DNA of 24,481 nucleotides from the NCBI GenBank assembly GCA_937892225.1, contig CALAUH010000138.1, forward strand, positions 1 through 24,481. Reading direction: 5' to 3'. The position numbers and the translations under genes were made by a program. The DNA comes from an uncultured Treponema sp. (GTDB lineage: Bacteria > Spirochaetota > Spirochaetia > Treponematales > Treponemataceae). A model generated the notes under the pieces. It did not search any database. It saw only the letters and a list, made by a program, of their open reading frames with translations, and was not told the DNA's origin. How positions within the stretch are numbered: position 1 is the first letter of the stretch; every line of letters begins with the position of its first letter. This document shows positions 13,730 through 22,010 of the stretch, piece by piece.

Positions 13730-15994
13730 ATGGAACTAAAAGATAAAATCAGATTTTTCAACGGAGTCGGTAACTGGCACACATATTCTCCTTCACAAGA
13801 TGTTCGTTCAATCATGATGTGTGATGGTCCAAATGGTTTAAGAAAGCAGGAAGAGTCTGTCCCAAATGATGTTAATAACAGTAAGCAGTCTACTTGTTTT
13901 CCAACAGCAAGTTGTATTGCATCCAGCTGGAATAAAGATGCTTTGTATCTTTTAGGAAAATCTATTGCACTTGAAGCAAAAAAAGAAAAGGTCGATTTAA
14001 TTTTAGGTCCAGGTTTAAATATAAAACGCTCTCCTTTAGGAGGAAGAAATTTTGAATATTATTCAGAAGATCCGTTTTTAGCAGGAACATTAGCATCATC
14101 TTGTGTAAAAGGAATACAGGATCAGGGAGTTGGTTCTTGTATAAAGCATTTTGCATGTAATAATCAGGAAAAAAGAAGACAGACATCTTCAAGTAATGTT
14201 GATGAAAGAACTCTGCATGAAATATATTTAAGAGCTTTTGAAATTGTAGTAAAAAATGCAAAGCCAGAAGCAATTATGAGTTCATATAATAAACTGAATG
14301 AAACATACGTTTGTCATAATCAAAAACTTTTAACAGATATTTTAAGATTAAAATGGGGATTTGACGGAGTCGTAATTTCTGACTGGGGCGGTTGTATTGA
14401 TGCAGCAGAATGTTTAAAAGCTGGAATGGATTTGGCAATGCCAGATTCCTGTGGATATTTTACCGGCCAGCTTAATAAAGCACTTGAAGAAAAACGTATT
14501 TCTGAAAAAGATTTAGATAAAGCTAATAAAAGACTTCTTAAACTTATAAAAAAACATCCTGAAAATAAAGAAGAATTTACAGTTGATTATATTTTACAGC
14601 ATCAGACTGCTTTAGATTTAGCAGTAGAATCTGCAGTTTTATTAAAGAATGATGGTATGTTCCCTTTGAAAAAACAAAAAGTTTTAGTAATCGGTGAACT
14701 TGCAGAAAATATGAAATTTCAGGGCGGCGGTTCAAGTCATATAAATGCAAAGGAATATCCTAATGCAGTTGAATCGTTAATGAAAAAAGGTTTTGATGTA
14801 ATTTATTCAAAAGGATATTATTCAGGTTTTTGTGATGAAAAAGAAAGCAGAACGATAAATGAATCTTTAAAATCAGAAGCTTTGGAAATTGTAAAAGCCT
14901 GTGCTGCAGAAAATCTTCCGGTTTTATATTTCTGTGGATTAACTGAAACTTATGAAGGCGAAGGTTTCGACAGAGAAAATCTTTTGCTTCCTAAAGAACA
15001 GATTGATTTATTAAACGAAATTACTAAAATCACAGAGAATGTTGGTGTTGTTTCGTTTACCGGTTCACCATATGACGTTAGCTTTGAAAATAATGTTAAT
15101 GCTATTTTACAGATGTATTTGTGTGGTGAAGCTTGTGGTGAAGCGTGTGCAGAATTAATTTGCGGAGAAGTAAACCCAAGCGGTAAACTTGCAGAAACAT
15201 GGCCGATGAATGAAAAAGACACTCCTTGTTATGGAAATTTCTCTTTAGATAATGATGAAGTTGATTATAAAGAAGGTGTATACGTTGGTTACCGATGGTA
15301 TGAACATAAAGATATTCCTGTAAGATATCCGTTTGGTTTTGGATTAAGTTATACATCATTTAAATATTCAAATCTGAAGATTGTTAATGGCAAAGACGGG
15401 TATAAGGTTTCTTTTGAAATAAAAAATACTGGTCATGTAGACGGAGCAGAAATTGCTCAGGTTTATGCTGCAGGAGAATTACGAGGATTTGAAAAAGTAT
15501 TCTTAAAAGCAGGTGAATCTAAAAAAATAACAATTCTTTTAGATGAAAATTCTTTTAAGGTTTACAGTCCTATAAAAAATTCGTTTGAATATCTAAAAGG
15601 AACTTATAAAATACAAATTGCTTCTTCTGTAAAAGATGTTCAGTTATCTGGTGATGTAAAAATAAGCGGATACAAAATAGAAGATTTAGTGGAAGAGGGG
15701 ACTTTTGTTATAAGAACTGTCGGAAGTTTAGAAGGTCATCATCATAAAGGAAGTTATACATTAAGTGACAGTTTAGGTGATATGGCAAAATCTTCGTGGA
15801 GAGTTAAATTTGTTCTGAAAATATTAAAATCCTCTGTACGAAAAATGCATAAAGATAAAAATCCTAATGACCCTGCAGTAAAAATCGCTGTGTCTGCAAT
15901 AGAGGAAAATCCGATTGAAAGTTTAATCAGTATTTCGGATGGTAAGATGACAGAAAAATTTGCCAGAAAGCTTGTAAGATGGGCGAATAATTAG
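13730..15994 (+). CDS. Glycoside hydrolase family 3 enzyme (beta-glucosidase or beta-xylosidase)
   Basis: A 754-residue cytoplasmic enzyme that releases terminal glucose or xylose from oligosaccharides. The GH3 N-domain has MMCDGPNGLR (29-38), LGPGLNIKRSPLGGRNFEYY (92-111), the KHF motif (139-141) and GFDGVVISDWG with nucleophile Asp218. The GH3 C-domain follows, with LKNDGMFPL and GEACGEACAELICGEVNPSGKL. A fibronectin-III-like domain (PFGFGLSYTSF onwards) has a shortened loop before RGFEKVFLKAGESK. About 100 further residues form an extra C-terminal module (YTLSDSLGDMAKSSW) also seen in some Firmicutes homologues. An ATG at 13703 would add nine residues; 13730 fits homology. Neither has a ribosome-binding site, and the -10 box lies six bases upstream. 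The convergent rubredoxin stop is eight bases away. Confidence 0.93.
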   Translation: MELKDKIRFFNGVGNWHTYSPSQDVRSIMMCDGPNGLRKQEESVPNDVNNSKQSTCFPTASCIASSWNKDALYLLGKSIALEAKKEKVDLILGPGLNIKRSPLGGRNFEYYSEDPFLAGTLASSCVKGIQDQGVGSCIKHFACNNQEKRRQTSSSNVDERTLHEIYLRAFEIVVKNAKPEAIMSSYNKLNETYVCHNQKLLTDILRLKWGFDGVVISDWGGCIDAAECLKAGMDLAMPDSCGYFTGQLNKALEEKRISEKDLDKANKRLLKLIKKHPENKEEFTVDYILQHQTALDLAVESAVLLKNDGMFPLKKQKVLVIGELAENMKFQGGGSSHINAKEYPNAVESLMKKGFDVIYSKGYYSGFCDEKESRTINESLKSEALEIVKACAAENLPVLYFCGLTETYEGEGFDRENLLLPKEQIDLLNEITKITENVGVVSFTGSPYDVSFENNVNAILQMYLCGEACGEACAELICGEVNPSGKLAETWPMNEKDTPCYGNFSLDNDEVDYKEGVYVGYRWYEHKDIPVRYPFGFGLSYTSFKYSNLKIVNGKDGYKVSFEIKNTGHVDGAEIAQVYAAGELRGFEKVFLKAGESKKITILLDENSFKVYSPIKNSFEYLKGTYKIQIASSVKDVQLSGDVKISGYKIEDLVEEGTFVIRTVGSLEGHHHKGSYTLSDSLGDMAKSSWRVKFVLKILKSSVRKMHKDKNPNDPAVKIAVSAIEENPIESLISISDGKMTEKFARKLVRWANN

Positions 15995-16002
15995 AAGATT
16001 AA

Positions 16003-16161
16003 TTATTCAATAATAAACTTATCTTTTCCGGCTCCACATTCAGGACATTTGTAATCAGCAGGTACATCTGCCCATGCTGTTCCTGGAGCTACATTGTTTT
16101 TTGCATCTCCTTCATCTTTATCATATACGTGACCACAATTATCACATTGCATTCTTTCCAT
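16003..16161 (-). CDS. Rubredoxin
   Basis: A complete 52-residue rubredoxin starting MERMQCDNCGHVYDKDEGDA. The four iron ligands are in CDNCG (6-10) and CPECG (39-43), with the usual PGTAWADVPADYKCP between them. Such one-iron proteins pass single electrons in the cytoplasm, often to rubrerythrin, oxygen or superoxide reductases in anaerobes. GGAG lies 8 bases upstream of the ATG at 16161. A promoter is visible at 16193-16220. It is a single gene on the - strand between two + strand glycosidase genes, and no partner reductase is nearby. Confidence 0.95.
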   Translation of the reverse strand: MERMQCDNCGHVYDKDEGDAKNNVAPGTAWADVPADYKCPECGAGKDKFIIE

Positions 16162-16192
16162 AGTTCAAACTCCATAAAAAAGCTATACAATT

Positions 16193-16220
16193 ATTATAAC
16201 ACATAAAAAATAATTAACAA
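16193..16220 (-). promoter_or_regulatory. Promoter of the rubredoxin gene
   Basis: On the - strand, TTGTTA (16220-16215) and TATAAT (16198-16193) are 16 bases apart. The predicted leader is about 25 bases and contains the GGAG ribosome-binding site. Confidence 0.5.
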
Positions 16221-16355
16221 TAAATTTTTTATTAAGAAAATTCTTGTTTTTGTAAATTTAACCTTTTGAGATTAAAATAAATTGTAAATATTTGAATAGA
16301 ATTGTTATACTTTTAAATATATTTTCATATAGAATAAATTATAGAGGTAAAAAAA

Positions 16356-18383
16356 ATGAAATACTATGTAAATGGTTCAGCTAAAAAAGGCGGAGATGGT
16401 TCAAAGGCAAATCCTTTTAATAAAATACAGATGGCAGCAAAAATTGCAGAGCCTGGAGATGAAGTTATTGTTGCACCGGGAATTTATCGTGAATGGGTAA
16501 ATCCTAAAAACGGTGGTACAGAAAAAAAACGAATTGTCTATCGTTCAGAAAAACCTCTTGCGGCACATATTACTGGTGCAGAACAGATAAAAAAATGGGA
16601 AAAAGTTTCTGGCTCAGTTTATACAGCCCGCGTTTCTAATAAAATCTTTGGAAAATATAATCCTTATACAACTTTAGTCAGTGGTGACTGGTTTATTGCA
16701 TATATGATTGCTCATACAGGCGATGTTTTCTTAAATGGAAAATCTATGTATGAAGTTCAGAAAATGGCTGATGTAAAAAATCCAAAAGTTTACATTCCTT
16801 CTTGGGATCAGGAATTTACAAAATACGTCTGGTATTCAGAACAGGATGAAAAAACTAACGAAACAGTTTTCTATGCAAATTTCCAGGATAAAAATCCTAA
16901 TGAAGAAGATATAGAAATTACTGTCCGCGAGAATTGTTTTTATCCGTCAGAAGAAGGAAAAGGTTTTATTACTTTAAGCGGATTTACAGTTTCTAAAGCA
17001 GCAACTCAATGGGCACCTCCAACAGCATATCAGGAAGGAATGATTGGTCCTCACTGGTCAAAAGGATGGATAATTGAAGACTGCGAAGTTTTTGAATCAA
17101 AATGTTCGGGCATTTCTTTAGGAAAATACTGTCAGCCAAATAATGATAATAAATGGCTCAAATGGAAATTTAAAGACGGTACACAGACAGAAAGAGATTG
17201 TATCTGCCAGGCACAGATAGAAGGATGGACAAAAGAAAATATCGGTTCGCACATTGTCCGCCGTTGTAACATTCACGATTGTGGTCAGACTGGAATTGTC
17301 GGACACCTTGGAGGAGTTTTCTCTATCATCGAAGATAATCATATTCATCATATTAATAATAAACAGAATCTTGCTGGTGCTGAAATTGGCGGAATTAAAA
17401 TGCATGCTGCAATCGACTGTATTTATAGAAGAAATCACATTCACAACTGTACACGCGGAATGTGGCTCGACTGGCAGGCACAGGGAACTCGTGTAACTCA
17501 AAACTTCTTCCATGATAACGTTCTTCCAAAAGAATATAATCAAAATCCAGAAAGTATGGGCGGTTGTGCAGAAGATTTATTTATTGAAGTTTCACATGGT
17601 CCAACTTTGGTAGATAACAATATTTTCCTTTCAGATAAAGCAATCAAACTTGCAACACAGGGAGTTGCTGTAGTTCACAATATTATTGCAGGTGGATTTG
17701 TTGCTGTCGGTAAAGGTGTAAATAACGGTTCACCAACAAAAATCTCTCCTCGTTATACTCCATATCACGTTCCACACAGAACAGAAGTTGCCGGTTTTAT
17801 GACAATTTTGCACGGGGATTGTAAATTCTACAATAATATTTTTATTCAGCAGAAAATGCGTCCTGCCTTAAAAGAAGGAATGCTTAAATGCGAAAAAGAT
17901 AATAATGACTGGGATGATGGAAACATTAAGACTGGAACTTTTAAATACGATAAATATCCAACTTACGAAGAATGGGTAAAAATGTTTGACGGTTACTGCG
18001 GAATGGGTTCTGTAACAACTGACAGATATTATTCTGAACTTCCAGTCTGGGCCGGTGGAAACGTTTATTTTAACGGTGCAAAACCAATGAAAAAAGAAAA
18101 AGATGCTGTCGTGGATTCAAAAAATAAAGTTTCAATCGGCTATGAAGAAAAAGACGGTAAAATCTTCCTTAAGACAAACGTATTTGAATATCTTCCAAAA
18201 GAAAACTGCAAATTGATGCATACCGATGACATCATGATGGCTTTTGAACCGGAAGAAAAATACGAAAATCCAGATGGAACACCTATTACTTTCGATACAG
18301 ACTTGCTTGGAAAAAAACGCAGTGGCAAAGTTCTTCCAGGATGTTTTGCAGACGGTAAAGAAATAGATGAGCCTGTTTTTTAA
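16356..18383 (+). CDS. Beta-xylosidase, glycoside hydrolase family 120 (parallel beta-helix)
   Basis: A 675-residue cytoplasmic enzyme expected to remove xylose from the non-reducing end of xylooligosaccharides. The whole chain follows the Thermoanaerobacterium saccharolyticum GH120 xylosidase: GDEVIVAPGIYREWVNPK near the start, then TQWAPPTAYQEGMIGPHWSKGW, GHLGGVFS and HRTEVAGF. The catalytic pair is Asp372 in MWLDWQAQGTRV (nucleophile) and Glu411 in DLFIEVSHGP (acid/base), by comparison with Asp382 and Glu405 of that enzyme (from memory). The spacing between them is about 16 residues longer here because of an insert, PKEYNQNPESMGGCAE. There is no signal peptide. GAGGT lies 7 bases before the ATG. 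No LacI-type site was found upstream. GH120 is a small family, often annotated only as a right-handed beta-helix protein. Confidence 0.9.
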   Translation: MKYYVNGSAKKGGDGSKANPFNKIQMAAKIAEPGDEVIVAPGIYREWVNPKNGGTEKKRIVYRSEKPLAAHITGAEQIKKWEKVSGSVYTARVSNKIFGKYNPYTTLVSGDWFIAYMIAHTGDVFLNGKSMYEVQKMADVKNPKVYIPSWDQEFTKYVWYSEQDEKTNETVFYANFQDKNPNEEDIEITVRENCFYPSEEGKGFITLSGFTVSKAATQWAPPTAYQEGMIGPHWSKGWIIEDCEVFESKCSGISLGKYCQPNNDNKWLKWKFKDGTQTERDCICQAQIEGWTKENIGSHIVRRCNIHDCGQTGIVGHLGGVFSIIEDNHIHHINNKQNLAGAEIGGIKMHAAIDCIYRRNHIHNCTRGMWLDWQAQGTRVTQNFFHDNVLPKEYNQNPESMGGCAEDLFIEVSHGPTLVDNNIFLSDKAIKLATQGVAVVHNIIAGGFVAVGKGVNNGSPTKISPRYTPYHVPHRTEVAGFMTILHGDCKFYNNIFIQQKMRPALKEGMLKCEKDNNDWDDGNIKTGTFKYDKYPTYEEWVKMFDGYCGMGSVTTDRYYSELPVWAGGNVYFNGAKPMKKEKDAVVDSKNKVSIGYEEKDGKIFLKTNVFEYLPKENCKLMHTDDIMMAFEPEEKYENPDGTPITFDTDLLGKKRSGKVLPGCFADGKEIDEPVF

Positions 18384-18386
18384 AAA

Positions 18387-19067
18387 TTAAGCAGCCAGTG
18401 GTGCATTTGGATTTCCATTTGGATTGTTGTTGTTATTCATATTAATGAGCCATAATAATTTTTTTATTGTGGCCGGTAAGATATCTCGAATTAATGCAGT
18501 TTTTTCTGAATCAGGAATAAAAGATAAAGCGATTTGCATTAAATCACTCATTGCCGGAGGAATATCTCCTAATTTAGATTGAGTTTCTTCTTCTGAATAT
18601 TGACGGTGTTCTAACGGTGGTTTGTGATTTGCAAGAATTGATGATGGATAAAATTTACATGGCCGCCAGATTTTTTTCCCGTTTTTATCATGATTACTGC
18701 ATGCCCCAAATAAACGGCAGATAAATGCTCGTCCGCCATAAATCGAACAGTGGTAATCAGAATTTCTATTGTAGAACTGACAGCCTTTTTCTTTTGTGTA
18801 AGGAAAATTACCCTCAGCAATTTTAAGAGCAACATCCTGTTGATTTTCTAAAAGCCATGCAGCCATATAAAGTGCTTCACATTCGAATAAATCAGGTTCA
18901 AAATTTACACAGCAGTCTCCGCATCCAGATGGACATGTAAAATTAGTTTTTTTATACCAGACGCCTTGTTTTTTGCTTATATTTTCATAAGCTTTTTCCA
19001 TATTGATTAAAATATCGTAAACTGAAGTATTTTCTAATTTTTCTAAAACAGAAGTTATTTGAGACAT
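18387..19067 (-). CDS. YkgJ-family cysteine-cluster protein
   Basis: A 226-residue protein with the CxxxCxxCC cluster typical of the YkgJ/FliB-like family. The visible cysteines are 45, 49, 52 and 53 (CPSGCGDCC), then 63, 96, 107, 117, 123 and 137, with GGRAFICRLFG around the eighth. Such proteins are thought to bind iron-sulfur or zinc; the flagellin lysine methylase FliB contains this domain. The exact role here is unknown. The C-terminus ends in a low-complexity tail rich in asparagine and proline (INMNNNNNPNGNPNAPLAA). The longer frame to 19166 lacks a signal; the ATG at 19067 has GAGGAAAG upstream. Its stop is three bases from the GH120 stop, and it is divergent from a MATE transporter. 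Confidence 0.85.
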   Translation of the reverse strand: MSQITSVLEKLENTSVYDILINMEKAYENISKKQGVWYKKTNFTCPSGCGDCCVNFEPDLFECEALYMAAWLLENQQDVALKIAEGNFPYTKEKGCQFYNRNSDYHCSIYGGRAFICRLFGACSNHDKNGKKIWRPCKFYPSSILANHKPPLEHRQYSEEETQSKLGDIPPAMSDLMQIALSFIPDSEKTALIRDILPATIKKLLWLINMNNNNNPNGNPNAPLAA

Positions 19068-19088
19068 ATTTCTTTCCTCAATTTCCAA

Positions 19089-19117
19089 AATATAATGATA
19101 TTTATAAAGTTCTACAA
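19089..19117 (-). promoter_or_regulatory. Possible promoter of the YkgJ-family gene
   Basis: On the - strand, TTGTAG (19117-19112) and TATATT (19094-19089) are separated by 17 bases. The leader would be about 15-20 bases with the GAGGAAAG site. The -35 box is only a half match. Confidence 0.4.
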
Positions 19118-19198
19118 GAGTTTTATGTTTGATATTATTATTTTTTTCTGTTAATATCTTCCGCATAGTATTTAAAATTGATTATTATGGAGTTTAAA

Positions 19199-20548
19199 AT
19201 GGTAGAAAATAAAATGGGTACAATGCCTGTAGGTAAACTTTTAATTTCAATGTCTTTACCTATGATGATTTCAATGTTTGTTCAGGCATTATATAATATT
19301 GTTGACAGTATATTCGTTGCTCAAATTTCTGAAAATGCACTTACAGCTGTATCACTTGCTTTTCCTATTCAAAATCTTTTGATTGCTGTTGGAGTTGGTA
19401 CAGGTGTTGGTATTAATGCCTTGCTTTCAAGACGATTGGGGGAGCAGCGTTTTGAAGATGTAAATAAAGCTGCTTTGAACGGTCTTTTCTTAGCTGTTTG
19501 CAGTACAATTATTTTTGTTTTAATCGGGATTTTTGTACCTCGTATTTATTTTGAAAGTCAAACTGATAATGTAGAAATTATTGAATACGGCGTAACATAT
19601 ATGCGTATCTGTCTGATTGTATCAATTGGTCTTTTCGGATCGATTACCTTTGAACGTTTGCTTCAATCTACAGGAAAGACTTTACTTTCAATGGTTTCTC
19701 AGTTAGTCGGTACAGTTTTTAATATTGTTTTTGATCCTTTGTTGATTTTCGGTTATTGTGGATTTCCAGAAATGGGAATTGCAGGTGCTGCGATTGCTAC
19801 AGTTTTAGGTCAGATAGCTGCTATGATTGTATCACTTATTCTTAATCTTAAATTTAATAAAGAAATTAATTTTAGTCTTAAGAAATTTTTACCTGAATGG
19901 AAAATTATTAAAGATATTTTTTCCGTTGCAATTCCATCAATTTTATTACAGTCAGTTGGTTCAGTAATGGTTTATTTCTTAAATTTGATTTTGGGAGCTT
20001 TTTCTACAACTGCAATTGCTGTTTTTGGTGTTTATTTTAAATTACAGAGTTTTGTCTTTATGCCTGTTTTTGGTTTAAATAATGGTTCTGTTCCAATTAT
20101 TGCATATAATTACGGGGCACAGCATAGAAAACGAATTACAAAAACAATCAGTCTTAGTGGAATATCAGCGTTTTTGATTATGTTTATAGGAACTGTCTTA
20201 TTCGAAATATTCCCGAAAGTCTTCTTAAATTTCTTTAACGCTTCAGATGAAATGTTAAGAATTGGAATTCCTGCATTAAGAATTATTTCCCTTCATTTCC
20301 CAATTGCAGCAATCTGTATTATTTTAGGTTGTGTATTCCAGGCTCTTGGAAAAGGTATTCAAAGTATGATTGTAAGTTTTGTGCGTCAGTTAATAGTTCT
20401 TTTACCTGCAGCATGGCTTTTATCATTGACTGGGGTTATTAATAACGTATGGTGGGCATTCCCGATTGCAGAAGTATCTTCATTGACTTTGAGTATAATT
20501 TTCTTTATTCAGATTTATAATAAATATTTAAAGAATTTACCAGAATAA
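19199..20548 (+). CDS. MATE-family efflux transporter
   Basis: A 449-residue multidrug/toxin extrusion transporter of the inner membrane, normally with 12 membrane segments and driven by H+ or Na+. Hydrophobic stretches recur throughout in two related halves. The first half starts GKLLISMSLPMMISMFVQALYNIVDSIFVA, and each half has the family's PIQNLL or PVFGLNNGSVPIIAYNYGA motif. Substrate cannot be inferred. Several in-frame starts exist (TTG 19178, ATG 19187); ATG 19199 is chosen because GGAG lies 6 bases upstream. It ends one base from the stop of a second, convergent MATE gene. The two proteins are not close copies: their N-termini and motifs differ. Confidence 0.9.
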   Translation: MVENKMGTMPVGKLLISMSLPMMISMFVQALYNIVDSIFVAQISENALTAVSLAFPIQNLLIAVGVGTGVGINALLSRRLGEQRFEDVNKAALNGLFLAVCSTIIFVLIGIFVPRIYFESQTDNVEIIEYGVTYMRICLIVSIGLFGSITFERLLQSTGKTLLSMVSQLVGTVFNIVFDPLLIFGYCGFPEMGIAGAAIATVLGQIAAMIVSLILNLKFNKEINFSLKKFLPEWKIIKDIFSVAIPSILLQSVGSVMVYFLNLILGAFSTTAIAVFGVYFKLQSFVFMPVFGLNNGSVPIIAYNYGAQHRKRITKTISLSGISAFLIMFIGTVLFEIFPKVFLNFFNASDEMLRIGIPALRIISLHFPIAAICIILGCVFQALGKGIQSMIVSFVRQLIVLLPAAWLLSLTGVINNVWWAFPIAEVSSLTLSIIFFIQIYNKYLKNLPE

Positions 20549-20549
20549 T

Positions 20550-21902
20550 TTATCTTGTAATGTTTTTAAGCCATCCTCTTTTTTTGTAATGACGTATTAC
20601 AAAAGGCATTTTTTCAAATTCATCAAGGAATAAAATGAAATAAACCCATAAAGGAGGAAGCTTAAAGACAAATGCTGCTAACAATCCTAATGGAACAGAA
20701 ACACACCACATATTAATTGTATCTGCAATAAAACCGAATTTAGAATCTCCGCCGGCTCTGAAAATTCCACAGATTAATACTGTATTAATAGAAGCTCCAA
20801 TCACAGAATATGAATTTATAAACAAAATTATATTTCTGTAATGTGCCGCAGTTTCATTTAAATCTGCAATGTATGGTAAAACAGGGTAGAGGCAAATCAT
20901 TAAAACAGCACCAAATACTCCCGAAAGAATTGTGACTTTTGCAAGTCTTGATGCATTTCGCTGTGCAATTTCCATTTTTTCTTCGCCAATATTTTTCCCG
21001 ATTAAAATTGCTCCACCATATGCCATACCAAAACATAAAACTGAAGCAAGTTGTCTTATTGTATTTACAACAGAATTTGCAGCAACAATGTCTTCTCCTA
21101 AGTGTCCCATGATTACGGAATACATAGAAAAAGCTGCACCCCATACAAGTTCATTTCCAACAGCAGGCATTGAATATTTAAAAAAATCTTTTGTTAGTAC
21201 TGGATTTCTTCTGAATGCACAAAGTAGAGAAAATTTTACGTCTTTTTGGAAAGCAGCGTAAATAAAACAGATAGACATTTCTACAAAGCGTGCAATTGAA
21301 GTTGCAATTCCAACTCCAATAACACCTAATTTTGGAGCACCGAAAAGTCCAAAAATAAATACAGCATTTAAAGTGATGTTTAAAACAAGTGCAACACTAG
21401 AAGAAACGGCAACAATAACAGTTCTTTCTATACTTTTAAAACCTGCTTCAAACATTTGTGCAAATGCAAGGCAAATATAAGAAACGCTTACTGCTTTTAA
21501 GTATTTACTGCCTTCTAAAATCATCTGGGAATCGTTGGTAAAAATACGCATTAATAGTTGTGGCCAGAAAAAGGCAATTACAGCAACGATTGTTTCTACA
21601 GTTACACATATTCTTAAACCTATACCGAAGATTGTTTTAATAGAAGAAATATCTTTTTTACCCCAGTATTGTGCGCTGAGCATTACAAGACCAGAAGAAA
21701 GTCCTGTTGAAATCATAAAAAGAATAAAGGCAATGTTTCCGGCAAGATTTGTTGCAGCAATTGATGTTTGACCTACAAAACCAAGCATAAAAACATCGGC
21801 GGCATTTACTGCAGCAGAAATAAGATTTTGTAAAGCAAGTGGTGCAACAACATGAATAAGTGATTTATAAAAATTTTTAGATTCTAGATTCATGAAATAC
21901 AT
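20550..21902 (-). CDS. MATE-family efflux transporter (second, distinct type)
   Basis: A 450-residue inner-membrane MATE transporter. Family features include VAPLALQNLISAAVNAADVFMLG at the N-terminus, ISTGLSSGLVMLSAQYWG and the second-half CFGMAYGGAILIGKNIGEE. It ends in a short basic tail (HYKKRGWLKNITR). The sequence is of the NorM-like branch seen in many Firmicutes and differs from the neighbouring MATE protein. No clear ribosome-binding site precedes either ATG at 21902 or 21893; the first is listed, and the second (MNLESKNF) is equally possible. It points tail to tail at the other MATE gene with a single base between the stop codons. It lies downstream of the acyl-CoA synthetase terminator, so it should have its own promoter. 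Confidence 0.9.
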   Translation of the reverse strand: MYFMNLESKNFYKSLIHVVAPLALQNLISAAVNAADVFMLGFVGQTSIAATNLAGNIAFILFMISTGLSSGLVMLSAQYWGKKDISSIKTIFGIGLRICVTVETIVAVIAFFWPQLLMRIFTNDSQMILEGSKYLKAVSVSYICLAFAQMFEAGFKSIERTVIVAVSSSVALVLNITLNAVFIFGLFGAPKLGVIGVGIATSIARFVEMSICFIYAAFQKDVKFSLLCAFRRNPVLTKDFFKYSMPAVGNELVWGAAFSMYSVIMGHLGEDIVAANSVVNTIRQLASVLCFGMAYGGAILIGKNIGEEKMEIAQRNASRLAKVTILSGVFGAVLMICLYPVLPYIADLNETAAHYRNIILFINSYSVIGASINTVLICGIFRAGGDSKFGFIADTINMWCVSVPLGLLAAFVFKLPPLWVYFILFLDEFEKMPFVIRHYKKRGWLKNITR

Positions 21903-21947
21903 TCTAGCATAAAAATAAAAGTCCGTCGTCTATATAATCGTATAGCA

Positions 21948-21967
21948 ACAGATGAATACGGATAAAA
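21948..21967. repeat. Short dispersed-repeat-like motif
   Basis: ACAGATGAATACGGATAAAA matches closely the ACAGATGAACACGGATAAA motif found in intergenic regions of many unrelated bacteria (from memory). It lies between a MATE gene and the acyl-CoA synthetase terminator. The outer arms of the 340-455 palindrome are of the same type. Confidence 0.4.
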
Positions 21968-22003
21968 AAAAGAGGTGGTTTCGATAAGTTCAACCACCTC
22001 TTT
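21964..22003 (-). terminator. Rho-independent terminator of the acyl-CoA synthetase gene
   Basis: AAAGAGGTGGTT (21969-21980) and AACCACCTCTTT (21992-22003) form a perfect 12-bp stem with an 11-base loop. It begins eight bases beyond the synthetase stop codon. In the - direction the hairpin runs into a stretch of T (complement of the A-run from 21964), giving a strong - strand terminator. Confidence 0.88.
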
Positions 22004-22010
22004 GTATTAA

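Noticed and set aside
17118..17543. 141-codon - strand frame within the GH120 gene
   Set aside because: It is antisense to conserved catalytic sequence, with no promoter or ribosome-binding site.
18386..18460. Asn-rich tail of the YkgJ-family protein considered as a simple repeat or phase-variable tract
   Set aside because: The codons are mixed and the tract is short, so slippage is unlikely; it is reported only as a low-complexity tail.
19178..21902. The two MATE genes as an inverted duplication
   Set aside because: Their protein sequences differ throughout, and no long inverted nucleotide match was seen, so they are separate family members.
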